The position numbers and the translations under genes were made by a program. Positions 18,299 to 27,850 of a stretch of 64,000 nt of DNA are shown here, piece after piece (positions within the stretch are counted from its first letter, which is position 1; every line of letters begins with the position of its first letter). The notes under the pieces are model-generated. The model made no database searches. It saw only the letters and a list, made by a program, of their open reading frames with translations, and had not been told where the DNA came from. Source of the stretch: JAJNBD01 sp964471475 (GTDB taxonomy: Bacteria; Pseudomonadota; Gammaproteobacteria; CAISUE01). The stretch spans positions 15,820-79,819 of the forward strand of contig CAYYFQ010000008.1 in the NCBI GenBank assembly GCA_964471475.1. The letters run 5' to 3'.

Positions 18299-19242
18299 AT
18301 TTAGATTATCTAGCATTTGAACAAGAAATTGCTAAGATTGATGACGAAATAAATGCGCTAAGAGAATCTAAAGAAGAAAGTAGTGAAACTTTAGCTGCTC
18401 AAATAAAAAACCTAGAAGCTAAAAATAGGCGTTTGACTAAAGAGATTTATGCTAGCTTGACTATTTGGCAACAAGTATTAGTCGCTCGCCATCCAAGGCG
18501 CCCTTATGTACTAGATTATATCCCTCTTATTTTTACTGATTTTCAAGAATTGCATGGTGATCGTCATTTTGCAGATGATGGTGCTATCGTAGGAGGGTTA
18601 GCCAAGCTTGCCGGAAAAACGGTGATGGTGATTGGGCAACAAAAAGGGAGAACTACCTCTGAAAAAATTTCGCGTAATTTTGGGATGCCACGCCCAGAAG
18701 GATATCGTAAAGCGCTAAGATTGAGTGAGTTAGCCGGAAAATTTACTATTCCCGTGGTTACTTTTATTGATACCGCAGGTGCTTATCCTGGTATTGACGC
18801 GGAAGAGAGAAATCAAAGTGAAGCTATTGCACGTAATTTACAAATATTAGCGGCGCTTCCTACCCCCATTATTTGTATTGTGACGGGTGAAGGGGGGTCT
18901 GGAGGCGCGTTAGCCATTGGTGTAGGTGATCGAGTGGTTATGTTGCAATATAGTATTTATTCCGTTATTACGCCTGAAGGTTGCGCTTCTATTTTATGGA
19001 AAGATTCTAAACATGCGGCATTAGCTGCTGAAGCCATGGGGGTGACGGCTACTGATATTGCGAAATTAAATATTATTGATGCGGTCTTGCCAGAGCCATT
19101 AGGAGGTGCTCATCGAGATCCCAAGGTCATGGCAAATACTATTAAAGATTATTTAGTAAAAGAGTTGCAGATTTTAAGAAATGTGCCTATTGCTCAATTG
19201 CTAAAACAACGTCAAGAAAAGTTGCTACGGGATATTCTCTAA
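18295..19242 (+). CDS. accA: Acetyl-CoA carboxylase carboxyltransferase subunit alpha
   Basis: With AccD it transfers the carboxyl group from biotin to acetyl-CoA, the first committed step of fatty acid synthesis. At 315 residues it matches the family (E. coli 319). It has the coiled-coil-like N-terminus, then GDRHFADDGAIVGG, TFIDTAGAYPGIDAEERNQS, and the oxyanion-hole glycines of GEGGSGGALAIG. An ATGA overlap joins it to the preceding small gene. Confidence 0.96.
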   Translation: MNLDYLAFEQEIAKIDDEINALRESKEESSETLAAQIKNLEAKNRRLTKEIYASLTIWQQVLVARHPRRPYVLDYIPLIFTDFQELHGDRHFADDGAIVGGLAKLAGKTVMVIGQQKGRTTSEKISRNFGMPRPEGYRKALRLSELAGKFTIPVVTFIDTAGAYPGIDAEERNQSEAIARNLQILAALPTPIICIVTGEGGSGGALAIGVGDRVVMLQYSIYSVITPEGCASILWKDSKHAALAAEAMGVTATDIAKLNIIDAVLPEPLGGAHRDPKVMANTIKDYLVKELQILRNVPIAQLLKQRQEKLLRDIL

Positions 19243-19274
19243 TATTGTCCTGCATAGTAAAAAGAGGTAAATGG

Positions 19275-20543
19275 TTAAATAGCAATCACCGGTTTTTTCT
19301 TCAATAAATGTTGTCGTTGTTCTATATCAGATTCATAAAAATTGGTCCACCACTCGCTAAGCGGTTTGAGTTTTTGATTTAATTCGGCACGTAACAATAG
19401 AAAATCATAGGCGGCTCTAAATTTAGGTAAATCAGGAATATTTAATAATCGTTTATTGCTTCTCATATTAAATCGGTGTTGCAAGAACCAAATATCGCGC
19501 ATTTGTGCAATTAATCGTTTAGGAATGCTTAAATCATGAAGGGCAATTCGACAAGCATGCTGCATCGCTTTTTCGAAAGCGGCAGCTGGTGAATGTTTAA
19601 AGGTAGATTCAAGCGCGAGTTGTTGTAATAGGATTGGCCAATACAGTACAGAAAGCATAAAAGCAGGGTTAATGCTTTTATTTTCTTTGATACGCGTATC
19701 ACCATTGGCCAACGCTTTTTTAGCTAAAGCTTCTGCTTCTGGATTATTTTCCCACAAAGGGGGTAAGGATGGAAAAAGTTCGATAAGTAAGTCGTAAGCA
19801 ATTAAATTTTCAAAAGTGGCAGTAGCTTTACCACTTTTTAAGATTTTAATAAATTCGTCAAATAAGCGAGCATGAGAGACATGTTTTAGCATTTCGCGCA
19901 TTTTTGGAATAGCTTGCGCTGTATTTTTTTCTAACGTGAAATTTAATTTGCTGGCAAGACGTATTGCCCTTAGCATGCGCATAGGATCTTCACGAAAACG
20001 CGTTTCTGGATCACCAATGATACGCATGGTTTTATTTTTTAAATCTTCGATTCCATTGACAAAATCTACGATACCATAGTCGTCTATATTGTAGTACAAA
20101 GCATTGACAGTAAAATCTCTACGAACAGCATCTTCTTCTATGGAACCAAAAAGATTATCGCACAAAATAATGCCATGTTCATTTTGTGAGTGCAATGTCG
20201 CATCAGTACTATGAGAAGAAGTTCCTCGAAAAGTAGTCACTTCTACGAGTTGTTTATTGGAAAAAACATGTACAATTTGAAATCTACGACCAATAATCCG
20301 TGAATTATGAAACAGTTTACGTATTTGATCCGGGTGGGCATTAGTTGCTACATCAAAATCTTTTGGGTGAAGATCAAGCAATAAGTCTCGCACACCGCCA
20401 CCTACTAAATAAGCTTGAAAACCAGCTTCTTTTAATCGATACAAGATGTTTAACGCCAATTGAGAGATATTTTTACGCGAGAGAATATGTTCATCGCGTT
20501 TGAGTATCCGAGTAGGAGAACGGAGTGTTTTTTTGTCTGGCAT
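19275..20543 (-). CDS. pcnB: Poly(A) polymerase I
   Basis: Adds short A-tails to RNA 3' ends, promoting decay. The nucleotidyltransferase core shows YLVGGGVRDLLL followed by PKDFDVATNA (catalytic aspartates of the D.D motif) and GRRFQIVHV. EDPMRMLRAIRLASKL is the class II head domain. The RDEHILSRKNIS lead-in is specific to PcnB rather than CCA-adding enzymes. Length 422 residues. It is convergent with accA, 32 bp apart; folK, a common neighbour, is absent. Confidence 0.93.
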   Translation of the reverse strand: MPDKKTLRSPTRILKRDEHILSRKNISQLALNILYRLKEAGFQAYLVGGGVRDLLLDLHPKDFDVATNAHPDQIRKLFHNSRIIGRRFQIVHVFSNKQLVEVTTFRGTSSHSTDATLHSQNEHGIILCDNLFGSIEEDAVRRDFTVNALYYNIDDYGIVDFVNGIEDLKNKTMRIIGDPETRFREDPMRMLRAIRLASKLNFTLEKNTAQAIPKMREMLKHVSHARLFDEFIKILKSGKATATFENLIAYDLLIELFPSLPPLWENNPEAEALAKKALANGDTRIKENKSINPAFMLSVLYWPILLQQLALESTFKHSPAAAFEKAMQHACRIALHDLSIPKRLIAQMRDIWFLQHRFNMRSNKRLLNIPDLPKFRAAYDFLLLRAELNQKLKPLSEWWTNFYESDIEQRQHLLKKKPVIAI

Positions 20544-20788
20544 TTTTTAGCTAATTTGATTGTATAGTGGACATTGTAGGGTAAAGTATAGTTAAGCTCA
20601 AGACACGGTGCTCCTATTGAAAAAATAGTGCCTTTCTGAGGTTACTCGCGTCCAAGCAGCCTGTTAATTCAAGAAGAATCGCATAATATTCAACAAGCGT
20701 AAATCCGCTTCGCTGCTTTTAAGGTTAAGTGTTTTTTTAAACTTGAGCTTAAAAATGAAAAAGCGGACAAGCCTTTTTATCACTAACC

Positions 20789-23005
20789 TTAAATAATATG
20801 ATATGGTTTAAAATCTGTTGGAACAAATAATTTGCCGAGCTTATTATATTCGCTATGAGAAGCTGACAAAATGAATTGCATATTAACGGACTGGTTCTGA
20901 GAAGCTGCAAGAAAAGCTGCATGCAAAGCGATATTACGAATATTACCCCCTGTAATTTTTAATTTTTCTGCCAAAAAATCATAGTCAATATTTTCTAAAG
21001 GTACTTGAGCTGGAAAGACTTTTCGCCATAAATATTTACGTTGTTGAGTATCAGGAAAAGGAAATTCGACAATAAAATGAAAGCGTCGTAAAAAGGCTTC
21101 ATCAATATTTTGTAATAAATTGGTAGCTAAAATCACTATACCACGATAGGCTTCAATACATTGCAGTAAATAACTCGTCTCTATATTAGCATAGCGATCA
21201 TGCGAATCATTTACACTAGTACGTTTTCCAAATAAAGCATCTGCTTCATCAAAAAATAATACTACATCTAATAAAGCAGCGGTATTAAAAATATGGCGCA
21301 GATTTTTTTCTGTCTCGCCAATATATTTACTGACCATCATAGCCAAATCAACACGGTACAATTCTAAATGCAATTCATTAGCCAATACTTGTGCCGCCAT
21401 GGTTTTACCAGTACCAGATGCACCATGAAATAAAGCCACCAAGCCACCTTTAGATGCGATTGCACTATTAAAATTCCAATGATGATACACTTGATATTGG
21501 TGTTTTTTAAATACGTAAATTTTTTCTAATTGCGATAATGTTGACGCAGGCAATACAATATCTGAAAAATTTTGCTTTGACGTCTGTATTTGCGCTAGCT
21601 CGTTAAGTTTCCCTTTATGTTGCGATTTCGCATAATTAAATAATAATGCTAAGGTGATTTTTTTAGTCTTATGGAAACATTCACGCGTAGCAGTATCCAC
21701 TACTCTAGAAATTTGGCTTGCCGAAAAATGAAAGGTATTAGCCAATTCTTGCAGCCCTGTATCACCTAAAATAATTTTATATTTTTGCAAGTTAATTTTC
21801 CACAGTTCACGCCGTAACTCATTATCTGGCAAAGGCAAATGAAATGTATAAGCCTGTCTTTTATGTTGTGGATTGTGTAAACAAAATACATCAAAACTGA
21901 CAACATTGTTACCCACTAAGACAAGATAAGGAAATGCTGATAACTGAGTAAATAAATGCTGAATCAATCCGATAGCGAGCTTATTTTCTACTAAAAATAA
22001 ATCTACATTTTTGAGAATAAGCAAACCTTTCTGGTTTAATATTATTTGACGTAACAACATTGTTACATATTGACACGCCTTCTCAAGACCATAAATTTCA
22101 AAATATTGTATAAAGCTAGCACTATCGATAATATAACTTTTTTCTACGAGTGGCTTAAATAAAATAGTTGCCAATTGTATTAATGTAGCTTCATCTTCAC
22201 CATAAAAATAAAAACTATAAGTATTTTTGTGTCCAACAGAATTATTTTGTAAATAAACGATTAATTGATCCAAAGCGTTTTTTAATTCATGAGAGATAAT
22301 AATTTTATCTTGACTTTGTTCATTAACAATGGCTTTATCTAGGCTTGCATTCGAAAATAATAAAAATTGACTAATATCTGAAGCCAGCTTTAAAGGTTGA
22401 TGATTATCTATCGTAAAATCAAAAACCTTATTATCCAATGTTTGTAGCAATTGCCAATTTACTAATGCTGTCATATGTTGAGTTAAATAAGATTTTGCCA
22501 TTAAACGTTGTTCAAGCATTGGGGTTAATATCGAAAATAATAACTCTAATGATGGATGTGTTTTATTTACGTGGTCTTGTAAATACGCATAAATCCGTGT
22601 GTATCGCATATCAATCAGCGGGGCCAGCATGATAATTAATATATCGATTTCAAATAGCGATAAATTAAATTGCTGTTGTAATAGAACGATAGGAATCTGT
22701 TGACTATTTTTTAGACGCTGCTCTATTTGTTGAGTGTATTGATCAATAGTCTTAGTTAATACCGTATATTGCTTTGTATAAGCAGCATCATTAGCCTTTT
22801 GAATTGGGCATAATAACTGATCTATTTGCGTATCACTAATGGCTTGCCAGTTGGCTATCCCATCGTTTTCTATGGCTTGCTTACGAAATACTAATACGCC
22901 TCTTTGCAAAAGTAAATCTAATTTTTTTAACGCATCTTGCCAAAACTCTGTATTATTTTGATAAAACGAACGCGTTTTTGTTGTACGTGGTTTAGCCGTT
23001 GCCAT
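20789..23005 (-). CDS. eCIS AAA+ ATPase (Afp15-like)
   Basis: A 738-residue protein with an alpha-helical N-terminal region and a C-terminal AAA+ domain. Walker A (FHGASGTGKT) lies at about residues 527-534 and Walker B (FFDEADALFG) near 578, followed by an LLQCIEAYRG sensor region and an RRF arginine-finger-like segment. In Afp/PVC systems this ATPase (Afp15) is needed for particle assembly. It is the last gene of the operon and starts 3 bp after the preceding stop. No ClpV-type recycling ATPase features are seen, which fits an extracellular rather than type VI system. Confidence 0.88.
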   Translation of the reverse strand: MATAKPRTTKTRSFYQNNTEFWQDALKKLDLLLQRGVLVFRKQAIENDGIANWQAISDTQIDQLLCPIQKANDAAYTKQYTVLTKTIDQYTQQIEQRLKNSQQIPIVLLQQQFNLSLFEIDILIIMLAPLIDMRYTRIYAYLQDHVNKTHPSLELLFSILTPMLEQRLMAKSYLTQHMTALVNWQLLQTLDNKVFDFTIDNHQPLKLASDISQFLLFSNASLDKAIVNEQSQDKIIISHELKNALDQLIVYLQNNSVGHKNTYSFYFYGEDEATLIQLATILFKPLVEKSYIIDSASFIQYFEIYGLEKACQYVTMLLRQIILNQKGLLILKNVDLFLVENKLAIGLIQHLFTQLSAFPYLVLVGNNVVSFDVFCLHNPQHKRQAYTFHLPLPDNELRRELWKINLQKYKIILGDTGLQELANTFHFSASQISRVVDTATRECFHKTKKITLALLFNYAKSQHKGKLNELAQIQTSKQNFSDIVLPASTLSQLEKIYVFKKHQYQVYHHWNFNSAIASKGGLVALFHGASGTGKTMAAQVLANELHLELYRVDLAMMVSKYIGETEKNLRHIFNTAALLDVVLFFDEADALFGKRTSVNDSHDRYANIETSYLLQCIEAYRGIVILATNLLQNIDEAFLRRFHFIVEFPFPDTQQRKYLWRKVFPAQVPLENIDYDFLAEKLKITGGNIRNIALHAAFLAASQNQSVNMQFILSASHSEYNKLGKLFVPTDFKPYHII

Positions 23006-23008
23006 AAT

Positions 23009-25156
23009 TTACTCAGGAATAAAATAAATGCAGTAGCGATAATGGCAATCATCTGAAGTATCCACTGCCACACTCCACGACTCACCTTTTTTAATGGGCA
23101 TCGTAAATGAGTTATTCATAAAAAAATTATTATTCGCTAATAGTCCAGCACAAGCATTGGCGTAACGCACCTGATTATTCAAACCCGTCACCGAACAAGC
23201 TAAACTCATACACGCGGTAGGATTATCACTATCAGGAATGATACTACCTACCAAAGTACCATTCATTGATGCCATTCCCTGGGTATTGTTTTTATCGCCC
23301 CAAGTTTCTGTGGTTGGTATTTGAACTGCTTGATTGGTTAATCCTTCATTTGTTGAGACAGCAGGGGGATCCAAATTAATAAAATTATAGGCATGAACGG
23401 CGCCATAAACGTACAAATCTCCATAAAAAGTACCTACAACCGCCGAATTATCCAGTTTATTATAAGGACCAAGATTTAATACACCCGCATTAATAACGCC
23501 TGGCTCTTGTGGGGGCGATCCCACTTGTTGCCCCGCGTAAGTACCTACGACATTCACAACGGCATTGACATCAACACTACCATTAGGTGAAACGGATAAA
23601 ATGTTGGCTTGAGATGGTGTACCAACCGCCATTAGTGAACTGGGCACAACACTATAAATAGAATCTACCAATTTTAATGGTGATAATTCTGCTGGAATAG
23701 AACTATTCAATATATTAGTGGTAAAGGTTTGCTTCGTATCATCAATTGTCGCAACAGCAAGCACAATCGGTAAACCAGCAAATTCTGCTTTATCTGCAGT
23801 GCTCCCTACAATGACCATATCTCCTACTTTTAACTCAGTAGCAAATTTAGTATTAGTTCCGTAAACAGTGTAGTTTTGAGTATCACCGGCATCAACCGCA
23901 TCCGGTGAAAAGTTACAAGTCAACGTACCAGAACCCGATACACCACTGCCTTGTACCTGCAACAATGCAGAAGGCGTTGCAATTCCAATACCTACATTAC
24001 CTTCGTTATAGTAAATAGATTTATTTTCATTTTGTGTCCATACTGAGTTAAGATTTACTAAGCCTGATCCATCACCCGTAAATGTAGTCGCATTGATGCT
24101 GCCCGTTACCACTAAATTAACGTTTTGTAAAGTAGATAAATCTGCATCCCCAAAAGTGAATGTCCCATCATCAGCAACATTTAATAAATGTTTATTACTA
24201 CTATTGAGAATTTCAACCACACTGCCTGCAGCATGCAAATAAGTCGATTGAACTAAAGATGGATTAAAAGCTGTTTTTATCGTAATTACATTATTTTTAA
24301 TTGCTGTAATCACACGCGACTGCTGTAAGCCACCAGGGGTTTGTGTGCTAATGATAATATCACCCACTTTAAGATTAGGGTCCACAACACCTGTGTCAGG
24401 TGTTACGGTGCAATCATTGCTTGAAAGTGTTCCGCTACCTGAAACGGCATTAGAATTCACTAATAAACTATTTGAAGTACAATTACCTTCAATTTGTACA
24501 CCACCTGAAAAGGCGGTGTCTTGAGAATCTACATATAAACTATAATCACTTTCAGAAATACCAGGCTTAACACTGATCGATGGCACCGCTGCCATTGGCG
24601 ATGGTTGTGGTTCAGGATTGCCCGCATGAGTTAAATGAAAATTTAAGGAACCCACTTGAATACCACAATAATAACGTTGATTTAAGCCGTCGTTATATTC
24701 CAACGCACCTATAGTCGCATCGCTCGTTACAGTAATCACCGCTAATAAGATAGTGGCACTAGGATCTGTTAACTCCGTTAAAAACTCATACTTTGGCACA
24801 ACTTGGATATGCTTATAATTTTCTACGCCGGTTTCACTTGTGTAATCCACGGGGACTTCTTCGCAAGAAACGGTTAAATAATATTGTTTAGGTTCCGTTG
24901 GTACGGTGAGTGTTTGACTATCAAATGCAATAATTTCACGCCCAGAACCATCTACTGCCATACCGTCACTGAGCGTAAGCGCCTGATCACCCACCTTCCA
25001 GGTAACTGTTAAACCATAAGCGATACCCCACGTATGCATGTAGCGATTATGATATTGATTCGTGGTTAGAAAATAATTTTGCTCAATATCAAAATCATTG
25101 GTTAACAAAGCTTCACCCGTAAAATAATGCATGCGTTCTAATTTTCTATCTGTCAT
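23009..25156 (-). CDS. eCIS fibre-like protein
   Basis: A 715-residue protein. The N-terminal domain (HYFTGEALLTNDFDIEQNYF) resembles that of the next gene upstream, so the two are related adaptor or baseplate proteins. The central and C-terminal parts are repetitive beta structure. They include the tail-fibre-type block GNVGIGIATPSALLQVQG, widespread in phage fibres as a GNVGIGT..P signature. It probably forms the fibre or receptor-binding appendage at the baseplate. Afp13 itself is not recognisably similar, so the role rests on domain style and operon position. Confidence 0.65.
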   Translation of the reverse strand: MTDRKLERMHYFTGEALLTNDFDIEQNYFLTTNQYHNRYMHTWGIAYGLTVTWKVGDQALTLSDGMAVDGSGREIIAFDSQTLTVPTEPKQYYLTVSCEEVPVDYTSETGVENYKHIQVVPKYEFLTELTDPSATILLAVITVTSDATIGALEYNDGLNQRYYCGIQVGSLNFHLTHAGNPEPQPSPMAAVPSISVKPGISESDYSLYVDSQDTAFSGGVQIEGNCTSNSLLVNSNAVSGSGTLSSNDCTVTPDTGVVDPNLKVGDIIISTQTPGGLQQSRVITAIKNNVITIKTAFNPSLVQSTYLHAAGSVVEILNSSNKHLLNVADDGTFTFGDADLSTLQNVNLVVTGSINATTFTGDGSGLVNLNSVWTQNENKSIYYNEGNVGIGIATPSALLQVQGSGVSGSGTLTCNFSPDAVDAGDTQNYTVYGTNTKFATELKVGDMVIVGSTADKAEFAGLPIVLAVATIDDTKQTFTTNILNSSIPAELSPLKLVDSIYSVVPSSLMAVGTPSQANILSVSPNGSVDVNAVVNVVGTYAGQQVGSPPQEPGVINAGVLNLGPYNKLDNSAVVGTFYGDLYVYGAVHAYNFINLDPPAVSTNEGLTNQAVQIPTTETWGDKNNTQGMASMNGTLVGSIIPDSDNPTACMSLACSVTGLNNQVRYANACAGLLANNNFFMNNSFTMPIKKGESWSVAVDTSDDCHYRYCIYFIPE

Positions 25157-25183
25157 AACAATCCTTTCTTTATAAAGAATAAA

Positions 25184-25948
25184 TTAACTTTTCCATGCTA
25201 TACAATTTAATATCACTGGACTTGTCCAAACGCCCTCTCCAATTGCGGTAAATAAAACATTAGCGGTAAATTGTGTCGCTGTTAAAGTAGCGACCGACGC
25301 ACTAAATATTCCCGGATTCGCATCATTATCTTGCACGGAAACCAACACCTGCGTTGCCACAAATGGCATCGTTGGAAAATCACACACAACGCTTGTCACG
25401 TTAGCAGCAGGCTCAGGGGGATTTATTGTGGCAATAAAAGGATGCATTAAAACAGGAGGAATATTGTTTGCTATTTTTACCTCGTCATTAATCAACACAT
25501 AACTTTGCTTGCCAGATAAAGTCACTAATGCTCCACCACTAGTAGTGGCTATTCCTAATAACAATGTTTCATTTTCTGGCGGTGTTGATGCCAGGATAAT
25601 TTGTGGTTGTTCTGTGATTAAATGAGTCACAGGATCCACCGATTCATCATAAGCAATACTAATGTAAATAGTGCTATTGGCTAATGATGAACTGATCGGC
25701 ACAGAAGTATCACTTGCTAAAATCAACTGTTGCTGCTTAGCATCAAGTGCGACACCAGCAGTCACTGTTATGCTCGTGCTACCTGCTGGACCTGCTAATT
25801 GCAAACCACTAATCACCCCCGAACTAAATAAAGCAGTATTTTGATTCGACGTAATGTTTTTAGTGTATGTTTGTTCAACATCACAAAGCTCTGCGGTTAA
25901 TAATAATCCTTCTTGATAATAAACACGTACTAATGGATTCAAGCTCAT
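25184..25948 (-). CDS. eCIS baseplate/fibre-adaptor-like protein
   Basis: 254 residues. The N-terminus (VRVYYQEGLLLTAELCDVEQTY) follows the same pattern as the start of the 715-residue fibre-like protein: aromatic-x-x-G-x-L-L-T-x-x-x-x-x-x-E-Q. This suggests a shared attachment domain. The rest is beta-rich with no recognised enzyme motif. The start overlaps the stop of the preceding tail-protein gene by 4 bp. Likely an accessory baseplate or fibre-connector protein. Confidence 0.6.
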   Translation of the reverse strand: MSLNPLVRVYYQEGLLLTAELCDVEQTYTKNITSNQNTALFSSGVISGLQLAGPAGSTSITVTAGVALDAKQQQLILASDTSVPISSSLANSTIYISIAYDESVDPVTHLITEQPQIILASTPPENETLLLGIATTSGGALVTLSGKQSYVLINDEVKIANNIPPVLMHPFIATINPPEPAANVTSVVCDFPTMPFVATQVLVSVQDNDANPGIFSASVATLTATQFTANVLFTAIGEGVWTSPVILNCIAWKS

Positions 25949-26724
25949 GCGGCAGCCTCACTGTTTAATATATTCACTTGATAATAACTAAATTCGGGTT
26001 TGTATTGATCAATAATAGCTAATGCTTTTTGTGTTATTGTTATAATGTTTTCTTGACTTGCATCGGAATTTGGTGTGATATCCACCATAAAAAGCCATGG
26101 ACGCTGCCCAGCAATAATAGGATTCCCCGGCGTGTAAGTATCATACAAGACAATATTAATATCAATTTTTAAAGGGGGAACTGGTGGCGCATTTTTTATA
26201 GCGACTGAAATGATGCTGCCTTGCTCAATACTTAAATCCAATAATTGTTGTAACCCAGCTAAGGTTCCACGGGAACGATAGATTGGTATAATTTTTGCTA
26301 ATACTAAACGTTTTTTATTCACATCCCAAGTTTGATCTAAAACTAGCGCGGCCCACGAGGCAAGCCAATTAATGAAATTAGCTAACCACTGATTAAATTT
26401 TTTACTATCTAAATTTAATGGTGGAATATACTGTGCAAACTCTTGTAACGCTTTAGTATCTAGAGGAGGAATAAAAGCTTGATCCTCAGGAAATAAAAAA
26501 CTAAAACGTGGATAAAATAAATTACCGATCACTTCTGGGTTTAATACTTCACCGATGCCTTTTTGACCTTCTAATGTTGCATCATCAATACCACTAAAAA
26601 TTTTTTCAAAAATAGTTAAATAATGGCTTAGAAACGCGACACTATATTGAGTATTACCTGTTATCTCAGGCTGTTGATAGACAGCAGGTAAATAATTTAA
26701 GTAAGTAGATAATCTATCAGCCAT
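25945..26724 (-). CDS. eCIS tail protein I-like baseplate protein
   Basis: 259 residues. The block IPIYRSRGTLAGLQQLLDL matches the RGT..GL core of the phage tail protein I / TIGR02242 group, which lies at the baseplate periphery and links fibres. The N-terminal YLNYLPAVYQQ is also typical of that family. It overlaps the next gene by 4 bp (ATGA) and follows the J-like genes, the usual order. Confidence 0.78.
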   Translation of the reverse strand: MADRLSTYLNYLPAVYQQPEITGNTQYSVAFLSHYLTIFEKIFSGIDDATLEGQKGIGEVLNPEVIGNLFYPRFSFLFPEDQAFIPPLDTKALQEFAQYIPPLNLDSKKFNQWLANFINWLASWAALVLDQTWDVNKKRLVLAKIIPIYRSRGTLAGLQQLLDLSIEQGSIISVAIKNAPPVPPLKIDINIVLYDTYTPGNPIIAGQRPWLFMVDITPNSDASQENIITITQKALAIIDQYKPEFSYYQVNILNSEAAA

Positions 26725-26733
26725 AATAATCCT

Positions 26734-27831
26734 TTAATTTGCATTCTTCACAACAATATTTAGCACTTGTGATTGCGCCAAACCCACAAACTGCGGTACT
26801 GTCATTCCGATGGGTGCACTGCCAAGAATCGCATCTACATTTAATGTAGCCATTACATTGAGCTTCATTGTTGGGTAAAAATTGATACTTAACGCTTCAA
26901 TGTAACTAACTCCTGGAATTGTTAATACGACCTGACTAATATCATAATAAGTAGGCGCTTGATTGTAAGGCCAACCTTGTTGGTCTGGCCCCCCACCTAT
27001 ATAGGGTGAGAGAAATTCTAAAATACGCTCGCTTGCTGTTTGACTAATTTCATTTGCATCAGCCAAAGCATTGCATAGAATAGTCATCTCAATATTAACA
27101 GGAGTAAAGATAGGAGGTTCAACATAAGTAATAGTACCAAGCAAAAGTCGCGGTGCAAGATATTCATTCACCGCAGCAATAATATTGTCATAATTGTATT
27201 GATCTGATTCAGCAATCGTAGTGCTTTGTGAAACAGCAATCGTCGATTGAAAACGCTGATTAGGATATGCAGGTTGTGAATATGAAGTCGTTTCAGCGGC
27301 CACACAAATAACAGTGACTGACTCACTATCATTTAAAACAATAGCGCGTGCAATTCTATCTGAAACCCCTTGTTGCTCTAATAAACAATTGGCTTCCAGT
27401 GTTAATATGGCATAATCATCTGCTGTTACCGCTAAATATGGCGCTTCAAAAAACTGTAATACTTCTGTTTGAATTTTTTCAGCGGTAATATTTTTAGGAT
27501 CAAGATTTTTCAAAAAAAGTAATAGATTTACATAATTTGGATCCAACCCTTCTTTTTGTAATTCTATTAATAGTCGATCTACCTCATTTCCAGCAGCACC
27601 GGCCCACAATTGTAAAAAACAAATATAGGTTTCAATTGGAATATAATTTGAACGATATAATAAACTTTCAGCAATCCAACATAATAATTGTAATAACGTA
27701 ATACCAGGATCGGAGTAATTAAAATCTGTCCAAAGACGTGTATGCTTTGGGATAGATTCCACCATATGATTTAATAGCAGTTCATAGCTAGAAGTATCTA
27801 ACTCAGGAATTTCAAGCGCCATAACACCCAC
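26734..27831 (-). CDS. eCIS baseplate J-like protein (Afp12-like)
   Basis: 365 residues. The N-terminal FNYSDPGITLLQLLCWIAESLLYR block is shared by the eCIS wedge proteins related to phage J/gp6. The C-terminal part has LTIPGVSYIEALSIN, the usual end domain of baseplate J proteins. Together with the larger gene upstream it would form the wedge ring that triggers sheath contraction. An in-frame ATG four codons in (MALEIPEL) is an equally good start. Confidence 0.8.
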   Translation of the reverse strand: MGVMALEIPELDTSSYELLLNHMVESIPKHTRLWTDFNYSDPGITLLQLLCWIAESLLYRSNYIPIETYICFLQLWAGAAGNEVDRLLIELQKEGLDPNYVNLLLFLKNLDPKNITAEKIQTEVLQFFEAPYLAVTADDYAILTLEANCLLEQQGVSDRIARAIVLNDSESVTVICVAAETTSYSQPAYPNQRFQSTIAVSQSTTIAESDQYNYDNIIAAVNEYLAPRLLLGTITYVEPPIFTPVNIEMTILCNALADANEISQTASERILEFLSPYIGGGPDQQGWPYNQAPTYYDISQVVLTIPGVSYIEALSINFYPTMKLNVMATLNVDAILGSAPIGMTVPQFVGLAQSQVLNIVVKNAN

Positions 27832-27850
27832 CCATCCTTAGTTTACATCA

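Noticed and set aside
20544..20788. Possible small RNA or operator between pcnB and the eCIS ATPase gene
   Set aside because: Only a short aagcg/cgctt inverted pair is visible, with no promoter or clear terminator.
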